The notes beneath the pieces are model-generated. The model did no database searches. It was given only the letters and a program-made list of their open reading frames with translations, and was not told where the DNA came from. Shown here in pieces: positions 8,983-17,979 of a DNA stretch of 64,000 bases. The translations under genes and the position numbers were made by a program. Numbering within the stretch: position 1 is the stretch's first letter; the number at the start of each line of letters is the position of its first letter. Origin of the DNA: Flavobacteriales bacterium (GTDB taxonomy: Bacteria; Bacteroidota; Bacteroidia; UBA10329); the NCBI GenBank assembly GCA_021739695.1, contig JAIPBM010000025.1, positions 1 to 64,000 of the forward strand, given 5' to 3'.

Positions 8983-10158
8983 ATGAAAACGTACTATCTG
9001 GGATTGCTACTGACCATTACCTGTTTTGTAGCCAATGCACAGCAGCCCATCAGCATTGTCCGTACCGACATGCCAAACATCAACGATACGTTCCGTTACA
9101 GTATTGTCGATAATCTGTTGGGCCTTATCGACCTCAATGACACGGGGGCTGACATGGTTTGGAACTATTCCACCTTGGGTTCTTTCACGCAACGTGTCGA
9201 TACGATGGTTGACCCCGTTTTCGGAACACCGTTGGTTTACAACATCACGTTCAGTAACTTTTTCGACATGAACCACTTTGCCACCATTGCCGGGCGCAAT
9301 GTGCTGGGGCAGTTCAATCAGAATTTCATTTCCATCGAGAACGTGTATGATTTCTTCCGCGAGACGAACGGATTCTACGCCAACGTAGGATTGGGACTTA
9401 CCATCAATGGCTTTCCACTCACCTCGGTAATGGAACCAAGGGACCTGGTCTACGAGTTCCCTTTGGAATATGGCGATGCCGATAATTCCTTCGGGCAATA
9501 CGGAGTGGATGTGCCGCAGTTCGGCTACTTCGGACAAAAGATAAGCCGACAGAACACGGTGGATGGCTGGGGCGAGTTGACCACGCGTTTTGGCACCTTC
9601 GATGCATTGAGGGTCTTCACGCTACTCAACATCACCGATACCTTCAGCATACAAGGTTTTGGATTTGAACAACCACGGCCGACACAGTTCGAAATCAAAT
9701 GGTTAGCAAAGAATATTGGCGCACCTGTGCTTTCTGTAAGAGGACAGATCCTATTCAATCAGCGGGTGGTGAACACGGTAGAATACCTCGATTCGCTGAG
9801 AGATTTTACTGCCAGCACATTTCCTCCTGAGCCAGTAGACACGACCAGCAATCCAGCAGACACCACCTCATCTGGTATTTTTGATATCCTGACGCCAGAA
9901 AACATAGCGGTGCATCCTAACCCATTCACAGAATCCTTCCAGATTCGACTGAACCTACCTGAAGCGGCTATCCTGCACGTTCAGGTATTGGATATAACGG
10001 GTAAGATGGTGGCAGACCTGGGCATAAGAAGATTGTCTGCAGGCAGTCAACTTTGGAATTGTGACCTGAGTAGTTACGCTATCTCTTCAGGCCTGTATCA
10101 TCTCGTCATTTCTGATAGCAACGGTGGCCGATTGGTGAAGAAAATGGTGCGGCAGTAG
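8983..10158 (+). CDS. Hypothetical secreted protein with T9SS type A sorting domain
   Basis: 391 residues. The signal peptide ends near CFVANAQ (about residue 20). The central 270 residues are beta-rich and unrecognised (TFRYSIVDN, MVWNYSTLG, VDGWGELTT). A linker rich in Pro, Thr and Ser (about 280-300) precedes a C-terminal T9SS sorting domain beginning HPNPFTESF and ending LVKKMVRQ. The protein is expected to be exported by Sec and then by T9SS. It is monocistronic, with a convergent acyltransferase gene 54 bp downstream. Confidence 0.85.
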   Translation: MKTYYLGLLLTITCFVANAQQPISIVRTDMPNINDTFRYSIVDNLLGLIDLNDTGADMVWNYSTLGSFTQRVDTMVDPVFGTPLVYNITFSNFFDMNHFATIAGRNVLGQFNQNFISIENVYDFFRETNGFYANVGLGLTINGFPLTSVMEPRDLVYEFPLEYGDADNSFGQYGVDVPQFGYFGQKISRQNTVDGWGELTTRFGTFDALRVFTLLNITDTFSIQGFGFEQPRPTQFEIKWLAKNIGAPVLSVRGQILFNQRVVNTVEYLDSLRDFTASTFPPEPVDTTSNPADTTSSGIFDILTPENIAVHPNPFTESFQIRLNLPEAAILHVQVLDITGKMVADLGIRRLSAGSQLWNCDLSSYAISSGLYHLVISDSNGGRLVKKMVRQ

Positions 10159-10212
10159 TTCCATATCGTAAGCTATCAGCTAGCTCAACCTTCAGTCAAC
10201 GCTGCGAAACGC

Positions 10213-10899
10213 CTATTGTGGTTTGTACTTGGCCAAGCGGGCTTCCATATCTCGCGTCACCGCTTTCTTGTACGGTACGTCAGGCATGTTTTTCATTGCC
10301 TTCACATATTCCTTTATGTTCACCTTCTCGCTGCGCATGCGAATGCGTTTGAAAAACTTGGGTAGCATTTGTCCGGGCGCTTGCACGTGGTGCAATCCAC
10401 CACTATAAACGAACACCAGTTCGCCATCGGGCATCATCTCCAGAATATCGGCCACTCCTCCCCTTACCGACATTGGCTTCCCATTCTTATCCAATCCATC
10501 AGCCCGCATCATTCTGCCTTCTGGAAGAATGATCACCACAGATTCGGGTAGAATCGCTTTCAAGAAGTTATCCCAGGTCTCATCCCGCTCGCGCGATATG
10601 GGAACCATCCTCGGTGCAATGAAGCTCAATATCCAACCAGCGAGCGGTCGATTCATCGTCACATCGGCCCCTGGAGCGATGATACGCCCAGCAATACGCC
10701 AGAGCATGCGCCATGGTGCAGCACCAAGAAACAAAGGTTCGAACAAACTGGTGTGATTGAGCAAGGCCAGCACTTTCATTCCAGCCCAAGGATCGCTTTC
10801 ATGCGCATGCACCCACTCGTTCTCTACACGGTAGAAAAGTCGCGACCAAAGCTTAACACCAGCCAATACCATGAAATTGGCTACCCGTTGAATATGCAT
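10213..10899 (-). CDS. PlsC-like lysophospholipid acyltransferase
   Basis: 228 residues resembling 1-acylglycerol-3-phosphate acyltransferases, which transfer an acyl chain in phospholipid or ornithine-lipid synthesis at the inner membrane. Block I is LLNHTSLFEP, where the usual HX4D is HX4E; the acceptor Asp is replaced by Glu. Block III is ILPEGRMMR, close to the canonical PEGTR. A hydrophobic patch around residues 60-80 could be the membrane association site. The HX4E change is conservative, but activity and substrate are less certain than for a canonical PlsC. The gene is monocistronic. Confidence 0.7.
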   Translation of the reverse strand: MHIQRVANFMVLAGVKLWSRLFYRVENEWVHAHESDPWAGMKVLALLNHTSLFEPLFLGAAPWRMLWRIAGRIIAPGADVTMNRPLAGWILSFIAPRMVPISRERDETWDNFLKAILPESVVIILPEGRMMRADGLDKNGKPMSVRGGVADILEMMPDGELVFVYSGGLHHVQAPGQMLPKFFKRIRMRSEKVNIKEYVKAMKNMPDVPYKKAVTRDMEARLAKYKPQ

Positions 10900-11060
10900 T
10901 CGCGAATATATACCACGTAGATCAATGGAATGTGACCAATATCAACGTTGTAAAAATGGCATTCAACCATCTAAAACTAAACGCAAGCATTGGTTTTTGT
11001 ATACGGTTTAACGATTAAGGCTATTTTTCACTTCTGAATCATGGAATATAGGATTACTGA

Positions 11061-11558
11061 ATGACCGAAGACCAGAAAATACTTTGGGCCAAGATCAAAG
11101 AATTTGAAATCGATGACATTGATTCTGAATTCACATTTACAGATAGGCTGTCGCGTGAGAATGCTTGGACCATGGAGTTCACCTTGCGAGCGGTTTATGA
11201 ATACAAGAAGTTTCTTTTTCTTATCTGCACAGCCGACCATCCCCTCACGCCATCTGACCAAGTAGACCAAGTATGGCACCTGCACCTTATTTACACCCGA
11301 TCGTACTGGCACGACCTATGCCGAGACACGATAAAACGTGACATACACCACGGCCCTACCAAAGGCGGCCAGCAGGAAAAGGATAAGTTCAAAGACTGGT
11401 ATGCTGAGACCAAGCGGTTCTATGAACGGCAATTTGAAGCAATTCCACCTACCGATATCTGGCCACCAAGCAAGATCAGGTTTGGCGAAGTGATATTTAC
11501 AAGGGTCAACCGCCATCGGAACTGGGTTCTCCCTAAGCTAAACATGAACAAGTACTAA
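11061..11558 (+). CDS. GRDP-like (DUF1399-type) protein
   Basis: 165 residues. The core PSDQVDQVWHLHLIYTRSYW (about 64-83) matches the VDxVWHxHxxxTxxY pattern of plant glycine-rich-domain proteins and their bacterial relatives. Conserved His73 and His75, with H84, H96 and H97, suggest a metal or substrate pocket, but no activity is established. There is no signal peptide. Its TAA stop overlaps the ATG of the next gene by one base (TAATG), so the two are translationally coupled and probably act together. Confidence 0.7.
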   Translation: MTEDQKILWAKIKEFEIDDIDSEFTFTDRLSRENAWTMEFTLRAVYEYKKFLFLICTADHPLTPSDQVDQVWHLHLIYTRSYWHDLCRDTIKRDIHHGPTKGGQQEKDKFKDWYAETKRFYERQFEAIPPTDIWPPSKIRFGEVIFTRVNRHRNWVLPKLNMNKY

Positions 11559-12358
11559 TGGAGATATTATCAAAGCTTACTCCTGCCGAAACGCATTTAG
11601 TTATGGCAACTACCGATGCGGAACTTAAGAATATGATGAAGTACACCTTCATGGATCTGCTACTGAAGCAGGTCATCCAAACAAAGAGGATCACAAAGCA
11701 AGCTCACCGAAACGACAGGGCACGTGTCTATACCTATGTGGTGGCAGGAAAGAATTTTCTGAGTTATAAACCTTTACGTCATGAAGAGATCTTCCTGAGC
11801 CCGTTTTACACATCTCAGAGCTTAGAGTTGTTATTCCGGCACTTGGTAACGATGGGGTTTCAGAACGCAGACGGAACCAACAACTATGTTCACAAGCGTT
11901 TGATAAAATCGCCTAATCTCAAAGGAATATTTGAAATAGGCTTTTTCATACAACTCTTCGGTACTATCAAACTCACTCCGCAGGGTAATGCATTGCAAAG
12001 GGAGATCAAACGAGCTTTAGACCGCTTAGAAACTGAACTTCCACAGGTCATTCATTCAGATAAGGCCAAAGCTTTGGAAATTCTGCTCGCTATTGGCGGC
12101 AACATTTTCCTTCTCAAGAATCTAGATTTCGCATTGCTCAATCAGATTGACAGCGAATTGATGAAAGAATTCAAAAAACAGCGTGGAGAAAATGACAGTA
12201 GCGGTTGCTACGGTTGCGGTGACTGGCATCAGTATGATCATTACGGAGACAGCTTTGATTCTGACTACGATGCGGCCGATGCTAGTTTTGGAGATAGTGG
12301 TTGTAGCAGTTGTAGTGGATGTAGCGGTTGCAGTGGATGTGGAGGCTGCGGAGACTAG
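11558..12358 (+). CDS. TIGR04222-like protein with Cys-every-third-residue tail
   Basis: 266 residues. The N-terminal 200 residues are helical and begin LTPAETHLVMATTDAEL, reminiscent of TIGR04222-type proteins that often sit beside GRDP-like genes, although no strong membrane segment is visible here. After a Cys217-x2-Cys220 pair and an Asp/His/Tyr-rich stretch, the last 20 residues have Cys at 249, 252, 255, 258, 261 and 264, exactly every third position, separated by Ser and Gly. The tail could bind metal, be crosslinked or be post-translationally modified; none of these is shown. Translation is coupled to the upstream gene. Confidence 0.65.
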   Translation: MEILSKLTPAETHLVMATTDAELKNMMKYTFMDLLLKQVIQTKRITKQAHRNDRARVYTYVVAGKNFLSYKPLRHEEIFLSPFYTSQSLELLFRHLVTMGFQNADGTNNYVHKRLIKSPNLKGIFEIGFFIQLFGTIKLTPQGNALQREIKRALDRLETELPQVIHSDKAKALEILLAIGGNIFLLKNLDFALLNQIDSELMKEFKKQRGENDSSGCYGCGDWHQYDHYGDSFDSDYDAADASFGDSGCSSCSGCSGCSGCGGCGD

Positions 12359-12374
12359 AAACTCGCGCGCTGTT

Positions 12375-13550
12375 CTACCCTCCAATAATCGGACAGCGTT
12401 CGAAAGGTTTCTGCCGATCAAAAAGATAACGATACGTGGCGTGTGTCTTGATGATCTCGCCACCCAATTGTTCGCACACGCGCATCATCTTCGGATTGAA
12501 ATCGCCACACCAGTTCATTTCGATGGTGTCGTATGGCAAACCCTTGCCCCAAGCCAGTTTACTGAAAGCTACCACGATGGCTGCCTCTACTCCTTTCCCG
12601 TGCCATTCTGGAACAACTCCGAATACCAATCCCAGCGCTTTATTGCACGACCCTGTTAGTTTGTGGTACATGAATTTGATCTTCCCAATCAGATTCATAT
12701 TTCCATTCACGTGCTTAAAAAGCTGGTTCAATTCAGGAATAGAGATGAAAAATGCAATGGGTTGTTCCTTGTAAAATCCGAAATAAAGCAGACGTGGGTC
12801 GGCAATCGGCTTCAGCTTCTTGAACATCTTTTCGCATTGCTCCAAGGTCATTGGTTTTACACCAGAATGGCCGCCCCAAGCTTTACTATACACTTCTTGG
12901 AAGTAAGCAGCCGCTTTGTGCATATCTGCTTTGGTCAAATGCTTGAATGTAAGATCAGGATTCTCTAAGGCCATTTGTGCCCGTTCGTAAAAACGAGGTT
13001 CAAAATCCTTTGTTTTTCGAATATCCCGAGCATAGGTATACTGCTTGAAGTAAAGCTGAAAGCCATAGTACTCGAACAGTTTCTGGTAGTAAGGCGCATT
13101 GTAAAACATGCCGTAGTTCTGTTGCGCAAAACCATCTATAAGCACACCCCAGAACTTGTCGCGTTCGCCAAAATTGACAGGACCGTCCATAGCTTCCATA
13201 CCACGCAACTGCAACCAGCCTTTAGCTGCGTCAAAAAGGGTGTTTGCCGCTACTTGATCATTGATGCAATCGAAAAAACCACAGCCACCAGTGGGTTGAG
13301 TTTCCTTGTCTACAGTCTTACCGTTAATGAAAGCTGCAATGCGTCCAATGGTCTTTCCGTCTCGCTTTAATAGCCAGCGAATGACATCACTTTTAGGTTC
13401 AGTAAAAACGCGATTCACCTTTGGGTCGAATACGTCTTTGATCTCTTGATCAATATTCCGAATGTAAAGTGGGTCGTTGGCATAAAGAACGGATGGAAAA
13501 ACTATCCATTCATTCTCTTGCTCTGCTGTGGATACTTGCACCAATTGCAT
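12375..13550 (-). CDS. GNAT-fold N-acetyltransferase-like protein
   Basis: 391 residues of a conserved Bacteroidota protein type with a C-terminal GNAT-like fold. The region LGLVFGVVPEWHGKGVEAAIVVAF resembles the acetyl-CoA loop (R/Q-x-x-G-x-G/A), here with WHGKGV. An N-terminal segment (YANDPLYIRNIDQEIKDVF) is typical of this subgroup. The acceptor substrate is unknown. A TAATCTTG box at 13555-13562 lies only 4 nt before the ATG. It converges with the Cys-tail gene 16 bp away and is downstream of the monooxygenase with a 63-bp gap. Confidence 0.65.
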   Translation of the reverse strand: MQLVQVSTAEQENEWIVFPSVLYANDPLYIRNIDQEIKDVFDPKVNRVFTEPKSDVIRWLLKRDGKTIGRIAAFINGKTVDKETQPTGGCGFFDCINDQVAANTLFDAAKGWLQLRGMEAMDGPVNFGERDKFWGVLIDGFAQQNYGMFYNAPYYQKLFEYYGFQLYFKQYTYARDIRKTKDFEPRFYERAQMALENPDLTFKHLTKADMHKAAAYFQEVYSKAWGGHSGVKPMTLEQCEKMFKKLKPIADPRLLYFGFYKEQPIAFFISIPELNQLFKHVNGNMNLIGKIKFMYHKLTGSCNKALGLVFGVVPEWHGKGVEAAIVVAFSKLAWGKGLPYDTIEMNWCGDFNPKMMRVCEQLGGEIIKTHATYRYLFDRQKPFERCPIIGG

Positions 13551-13613
13551 GGCACAAGATTATAGACATTTTTTCGCTCTTGCCTACGATTTGGTCAAGT
13601 CCGAGCGGAATGA

Positions 13614-15083
13614 CTATCGATATTCCAAGTACTTGTCTTTGACCGTTCCAAGCTTGAGCGACACCAGATCACGCACATAGTTCTGATAGACTTTCCATGG
13701 ATGTTTCGACCCTTGCTTCGGCAATACATCGCCTGCTCTTAAAATGTAACCAGCATCAAAATCCAGCAGTGGTTCGGTGTCGAACGCATTGCTATCAAAC
13801 CGAGGCGTGCAAACGTTCTTGTCTTGCTGCTCCATGTAATTCAACACTCGAGTTACAAACTGACAACTCAATTCGCACTTCAATGTCCATGAAGCATTGG
13901 TGTAGCCAACGGCTATGGCAAAATTGGGCACGTCACTGAACATCACTCCTCGGTAGCAATGCAACTTCGAAGTATTCACCGCTTTTCCATTTATGGACGC
14001 GGTCATTCCTCCTAACATTTGCACTTGCAGTCCGGTAGCAGTTACGATCAGGTCGGCCTCCAATTCCTTTCCCGACTTGAGTAAAATCCCTTTGGGCGTA
14101 AATCGCTCAATGGAATCGGTAACCACTTCTGCCTTTCCTTTTCGAATTGCCCTGAACAGATCGGAATCTGGGACAACACATAGACGTTGATCCCAGGGTT
14201 TGTAGTTCGGACTGAAATGCGAAATGTCGTAATCCGCACCAAGCTGCTGCCTTACACCTTTTAGAATGAGGCGCTTCACGCCATCAGGCCATTTTCGTGA
14301 AGCTGAATACATGGCAATAGACAGAAGAACGTTTTTCCAACGAGCAATACCGTAAGCCATTTTCGATGGCAGTACTTTCCGTGCCAAATTGGCCAACTTA
14401 TCTTCGCTTGGCAGCGAAACAACGTAGGTTGGCGAGCGCTGCAACATGGTGACTTTTGCTGCCTTCTTTGCCATTTCGGGCACCAGTGTCACCGCTGTGG
14501 CTCCACTTCCAATGATAACCACCTTCTTATTATCGTAATCTGTTTCGATGTCCCATTTTTGAGGATGCGTTATGATTCCTTCAAACGTTTCGCGGCCCGG
14601 AAACTCGGGTGTATAACCATTCTCGTAACTGTAATACCCGCTGCACATAAAGAGAAACTTGCACTTCAGAAGCGTGTTTGGAACGTTGGGATGTGCTGCT
14701 ATGCTCAGCGTCCAGCACTTATCCGCATCGCTCCACGATGCATCTGTGACCTTATGATCGAATTGTATCTTCTTATCAATCCCGAATTTGGAAGCCGTGT
14801 CTTTGATGTATTGCAAAATGGAAGGACCATCTGCAATGGCTTTGGGGTTTACCCATGGATTGAAGGCAAAACCCAGCGTGTACATATCAGAATCTGAACG
14901 GATACCGGGATACTTGAAAAGGTCCCACGTTCCTCCCATGGATGAACGACCTTCCAAAACAGTGTAGGTTCTTGATGGACAATCGTGCTGAATATGATAC
15001 GCAGCCCCAATTCCTGAAAGACCAGCTCCTACAACAACAACATCCAACATTGGGATTTCTCCACCTTGTCTGTTCACTTCCAT
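13614..15083 (-). CDS. Flavin-containing (Baeyer-Villiger-type) monooxygenase
   Basis: 489 residues. The FAD-binding fingerprint VVVGAGLSGIG is near residues 15-25, and the second nucleotide-binding motif VVIGSGATAVTL is in the middle. Between them, FEGIITHPQKWD fits the Baeyer-Villiger/FMO fingerprint FxGxxxHxxxW(P/D). Such enzymes use NADPH and O2 to oxidise ketones to esters or heteroatoms to oxides. The substrate is unknown. The annotated start is 15083; an ATG at 15050 (MLDVVVVGAG) is preceded by GGTGGAG and gives an equally good N-terminus. There is no operon partner. Confidence 0.85.
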   Translation of the reverse strand: MEVNRQGGEIPMLDVVVVGAGLSGIGAAYHIQHDCPSRTYTVLEGRSSMGGTWDLFKYPGIRSDSDMYTLGFAFNPWVNPKAIADGPSILQYIKDTASKFGIDKKIQFDHKVTDASWSDADKCWTLSIAAHPNVPNTLLKCKFLFMCSGYYSYENGYTPEFPGRETFEGIITHPQKWDIETDYDNKKVVIIGSGATAVTLVPEMAKKAAKVTMLQRSPTYVVSLPSEDKLANLARKVLPSKMAYGIARWKNVLLSIAMYSASRKWPDGVKRLILKGVRQQLGADYDISHFSPNYKPWDQRLCVVPDSDLFRAIRKGKAEVVTDSIERFTPKGILLKSGKELEADLIVTATGLQVQMLGGMTASINGKAVNTSKLHCYRGVMFSDVPNFAIAVGYTNASWTLKCELSCQFVTRVLNYMEQQDKNVCTPRFDSNAFDTEPLLDFDAGYILRAGDVLPKQGSKHPWKVYQNYVRDLVSLKLGTVKDKYLEYR

Positions 15084-15204
15084 TTTATCCGTTTTGCTGG
15101 TATTTATTGTGCGGTTTTGATTGAATGAACATCAACGACAACCGTGATTCGAAGCTATCAATTAGAATCGGGATTTGGCCCAACGACCAGATTGTCCTTT
15201 TATA

Positions 15205-16620
15205 TCATGGCAATAGACCTGGCAAGACCCCAAGCGCGTATCCTGTAGCCAATTCGGCCTTCTGATTTTTTGCCAGAAGTGCAATGTATTTAAGCTGTGT
15301 TTCGATGTAGCCCACTTCGCGAGCATTTACCATGAAAAGCGAACTTTCGCCAGAACTGAACTTCTGTCGTTCGCCTTCTAAAAGGCCAGCGTAATCCGAA
15401 ACCGTGCGTTGATAAAGCATCGCTTGATCGCGTGTTGTATACCAATCGTTGATAGACGAATTGATCTTGTAATTGATGTTTGCCTCCTGATCAGCTATCT
15501 GCAGGTCCGCTTCCTGGATCTTTACATTGGCCAAGCGCAAAGCTCCACGCTCTTTCCGTAAGGGAATTGGCATATTGAATTGCAATCCCCATGTATAATT
15601 GTTGGGCGAAAGATTGGCGAATGGATTGCTGCCAACTACTTGGTTGATCGCATTGTATTTGAGATCGAGCTGTGGTTTCAATTGCTCGATCTTCATGCGC
15701 CTGTCAATCTTAAGCTGTGCAATTTTGAAACGATATTGCTGCAGGTAAGGATGATCGGCAATTAAACTGTCGAGCTTACCCAACGGAGCGTCATCAGCAG
15801 ACCTTGGAACAACCAATTCCATCCTTTCCGGAACTGTTCCTTCCGATACCTCCAACGGAATCTGACCCCGTTGCCAAAGATATATTCCGAGCAAAGCAGT
15901 AGCATTCTTGAAATCGAGCTGTGCCTGCTGTAGACCCAACTGCCGATTCTGAAGCTGAATACCGGCTTCCAAAGTATCAATGGTCGGTTTATCTCCAGCA
16001 GCCGCCTGCTGTTTTACCGCACCGAATCGGAATTCTGCCAATTGAATTGCCTGTTCGTATACCTTCAAAACCTGATAGGTCTCAAACCAATACCAATACG
16101 CTTTTCCTGCTTCGTACAACAACTCATTCAGCATTAGACGCTGCTCCACAACCGTGCTTTTTTGAAATATCTGAGCTTTCCTTAATTCTGCTCTGCGCTC
16201 GTCAATGAAAAGCCCACGACCAACCGGCAGCAAAAGACCTGCATAAATCAAACCTCCGCCAGAAGTACTATTCTCTGGATTGAGAAATTTACCTGCGTTC
16301 TGTTCATAGCCCGCATTCACCTCTATTCCGAACCAGGTCGGCACTTTCAGACCAGCATCCACAAGACTATAGTACTGATCTCCTTTAAAGTACTTCTGAC
16401 CTATGTCGGTACCGATCTTCGGATCAAAACCGCCACGTGCCATTTGTACCGCAGCATCTCCACGCACAAGCTGCAGATCGGCCTGGACAGCCATTGGATG
16501 ATGCTGACGCACGATGGCATTGAAATCATTGAATGTGAGCGTTTGGCCTTGTACAAAAACCGATGACAAACAGAAGAACAGCGCCCCGAAATAGAAACTA
16601 CGATACGATCTCATCCTCAT
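15205..16620 (-). CDS. TolC-family outer membrane efflux protein
   Basis: 471 residues with a signal peptide (FCLSSVFVQGQ) and two long alpha-helical halves typical of TolC/OEP channels (RGDAAVQMARGGFDPKIG; QEADLQIADQEANINYKINSSI). It would form the outer-membrane exit duct of the tripartite exporter encoded with the HlyD and ABC genes just upstream. Its ATG overlaps the HlyD stop by 4 bases (ATGA). The length is normal. It is the last gene of the operon. Confidence 0.85.
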   Translation of the reverse strand: MRMRSYRSFYFGALFFCLSSVFVQGQTLTFNDFNAIVRQHHPMAVQADLQLVRGDAAVQMARGGFDPKIGTDIGQKYFKGDQYYSLVDAGLKVPTWFGIEVNAGYEQNAGKFLNPENSTSGGGLIYAGLLLPVGRGLFIDERRAELRKAQIFQKSTVVEQRLMLNELLYEAGKAYWYWFETYQVLKVYEQAIQLAEFRFGAVKQQAAAGDKPTIDTLEAGIQLQNRQLGLQQAQLDFKNATALLGIYLWQRGQIPLEVSEGTVPERMELVVPRSADDAPLGKLDSLIADHPYLQQYRFKIAQLKIDRRMKIEQLKPQLDLKYNAINQVVGSNPFANLSPNNYTWGLQFNMPIPLRKERGALRLANVKIQEADLQIADQEANINYKINSSINDWYTTRDQAMLYQRTVSDYAGLLEGERQKFSSGESSLFMVNAREVGYIETQLKYIALLAKNQKAELATGYALGVLPGLLP

Positions 16621-17969
16621 TTTCCTTTAGCCGTTTCTGGCTTCGAAATCGGTTTGTAATAATCGGGCGGAAATCCATTTACCTGTCGCCATAGCTCGTA
16701 CCAGATCGGTACATCTTTCAACAGCATCATATTCAGCGTTCCTGCGCCAACACGCAATGCTTCGGGCCAAGGATGATCGGTTGGATCGGGCGCCACAAGC
16801 ACACGATACATACCGTTATCGCTAATAAAATTGTCGATGGCAAACACATTTCCGCCATAGGTTCCGTAGCTGGTATTTGGCCAACCAGAAAAGACAATGG
16901 CCGGCCATCCATCGAACTGAATACGGACAGGTGCTCCTTTTTCCAAAAGCGGAAGATCGATAGGTTTTACGTACATGGCAACGGCCAGATCGTATTGTGC
17001 CGGCATTACACTCACAATGGGTGTTCCTTCTTTCACGGTTTCGCCAATTCCAGATTGAATGGCTTTGGTGATATAACCATCCTGAGGAGCAGTGATGTAA
17101 TACATTCCTGTACGAACCGAATAGTTCATGTATTGATTCTGGAGTTTGGTGACCACTGCCTCCGCATCGTACATGCTGCTCATGGCTGTGAATTTTTCCG
17201 ATTCTGCCTTGGCGATATCATCTCTGTATTGCGCCTGTATGGAAATCAATTCCACTTCGGCATTGATCAGTTCGTTTTTGCTGGTAAGTAGTTTATTCTC
17301 GCCCGAGATCATTTCGGCCTGTGCCTTTTGCATCGAGTTCTTCTTATTCTCAAGTTCTGTAAGCGATTTCAAACCATTATCATACAGTCCTTTGAAACGC
17401 TCGAATTGCGTTTTGGCAATATCGAAATTGACCTTATATGCTTGATAATCCATGCTATCGGCCACAACCTTCAGTTCTGCCTGTTTGTACTTATTCTTGG
17501 CCTGTTCCAATTTAAGTGCAGCTGTTTGAACTAAGGCATCAACCTGATTGTCCAAGGCGCGCACTTTATCCATGTACGCATCAACAGACATTTCCTTTGC
17601 CTTTAGCTGATCTTGCGTCCGGTTCAATAACTGAGGATCGAAATACTCGTCTTTAACCTCTGAAATAAAAAGAATGGTGTCTCCTTCTGCCACAAAATCG
17701 CCTTCTTGAACAAACCATTTTTCAATTCTTCCGCCTATTACGGAGTGAATGGACTGAGGCCGCTGATTAGGCTTTAGCGTGGTCACGTTTCCGCCTGCCC
17801 TAATATTCTGTGTCCATGGAACGAACATGAATAATAGGGCAATGGCGAAAAAGGTTCCAACAGTGTTTCGCAATACGTTATCCGAAACCCTGCTTTCGGC
17901 TTTATGCAAAGCCGAAAAGCGCTTTCGGTCGATGTATTTATTGATAGATACGTTTGAAATATTGAGCAT
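16617..17969 (-). CDS. HlyD-family membrane fusion protein
   Basis: 450 residues. There is one N-terminal membrane helix (about residues 36-52, TVGTFFAIALLFMFVPW), a lipoyl/barrel-sandwich half-motif (IHSVIGGRIEKWFVQEGDFV), a long coiled-coil hairpin rich in Lys, Glu and Gln (about 120-270), and the returning lipoyl half (YITAPQDGYITKAI). It would span the periplasm between the ABC protein and TolC. It is flanked by the ABC gene (10 bp) and tolC (4-bp overlap). Confidence 0.88.
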   Translation of the reverse strand: MLNISNVSINKYIDRKRFSALHKAESRVSDNVLRNTVGTFFAIALLFMFVPWTQNIRAGGNVTTLKPNQRPQSIHSVIGGRIEKWFVQEGDFVAEGDTILFISEVKDEYFDPQLLNRTQDQLKAKEMSVDAYMDKVRALDNQVDALVQTAALKLEQAKNKYKQAELKVVADSMDYQAYKVNFDIAKTQFERFKGLYDNGLKSLTELENKKNSMQKAQAEMISGENKLLTSKNELINAEVELISIQAQYRDDIAKAESEKFTAMSSMYDAEAVVTKLQNQYMNYSVRTGMYYITAPQDGYITKAIQSGIGETVKEGTPIVSVMPAQYDLAVAMYVKPIDLPLLEKGAPVRIQFDGWPAIVFSGWPNTSYGTYGGNVFAIDNFISDNGMYRVLVAPDPTDHPWPEALRVGAGTLNMMLLKDVPIWYELWRQVNGFPPDYYKPISKPETAKGK

Positions 17970-17979
17970 AACTATCCTC

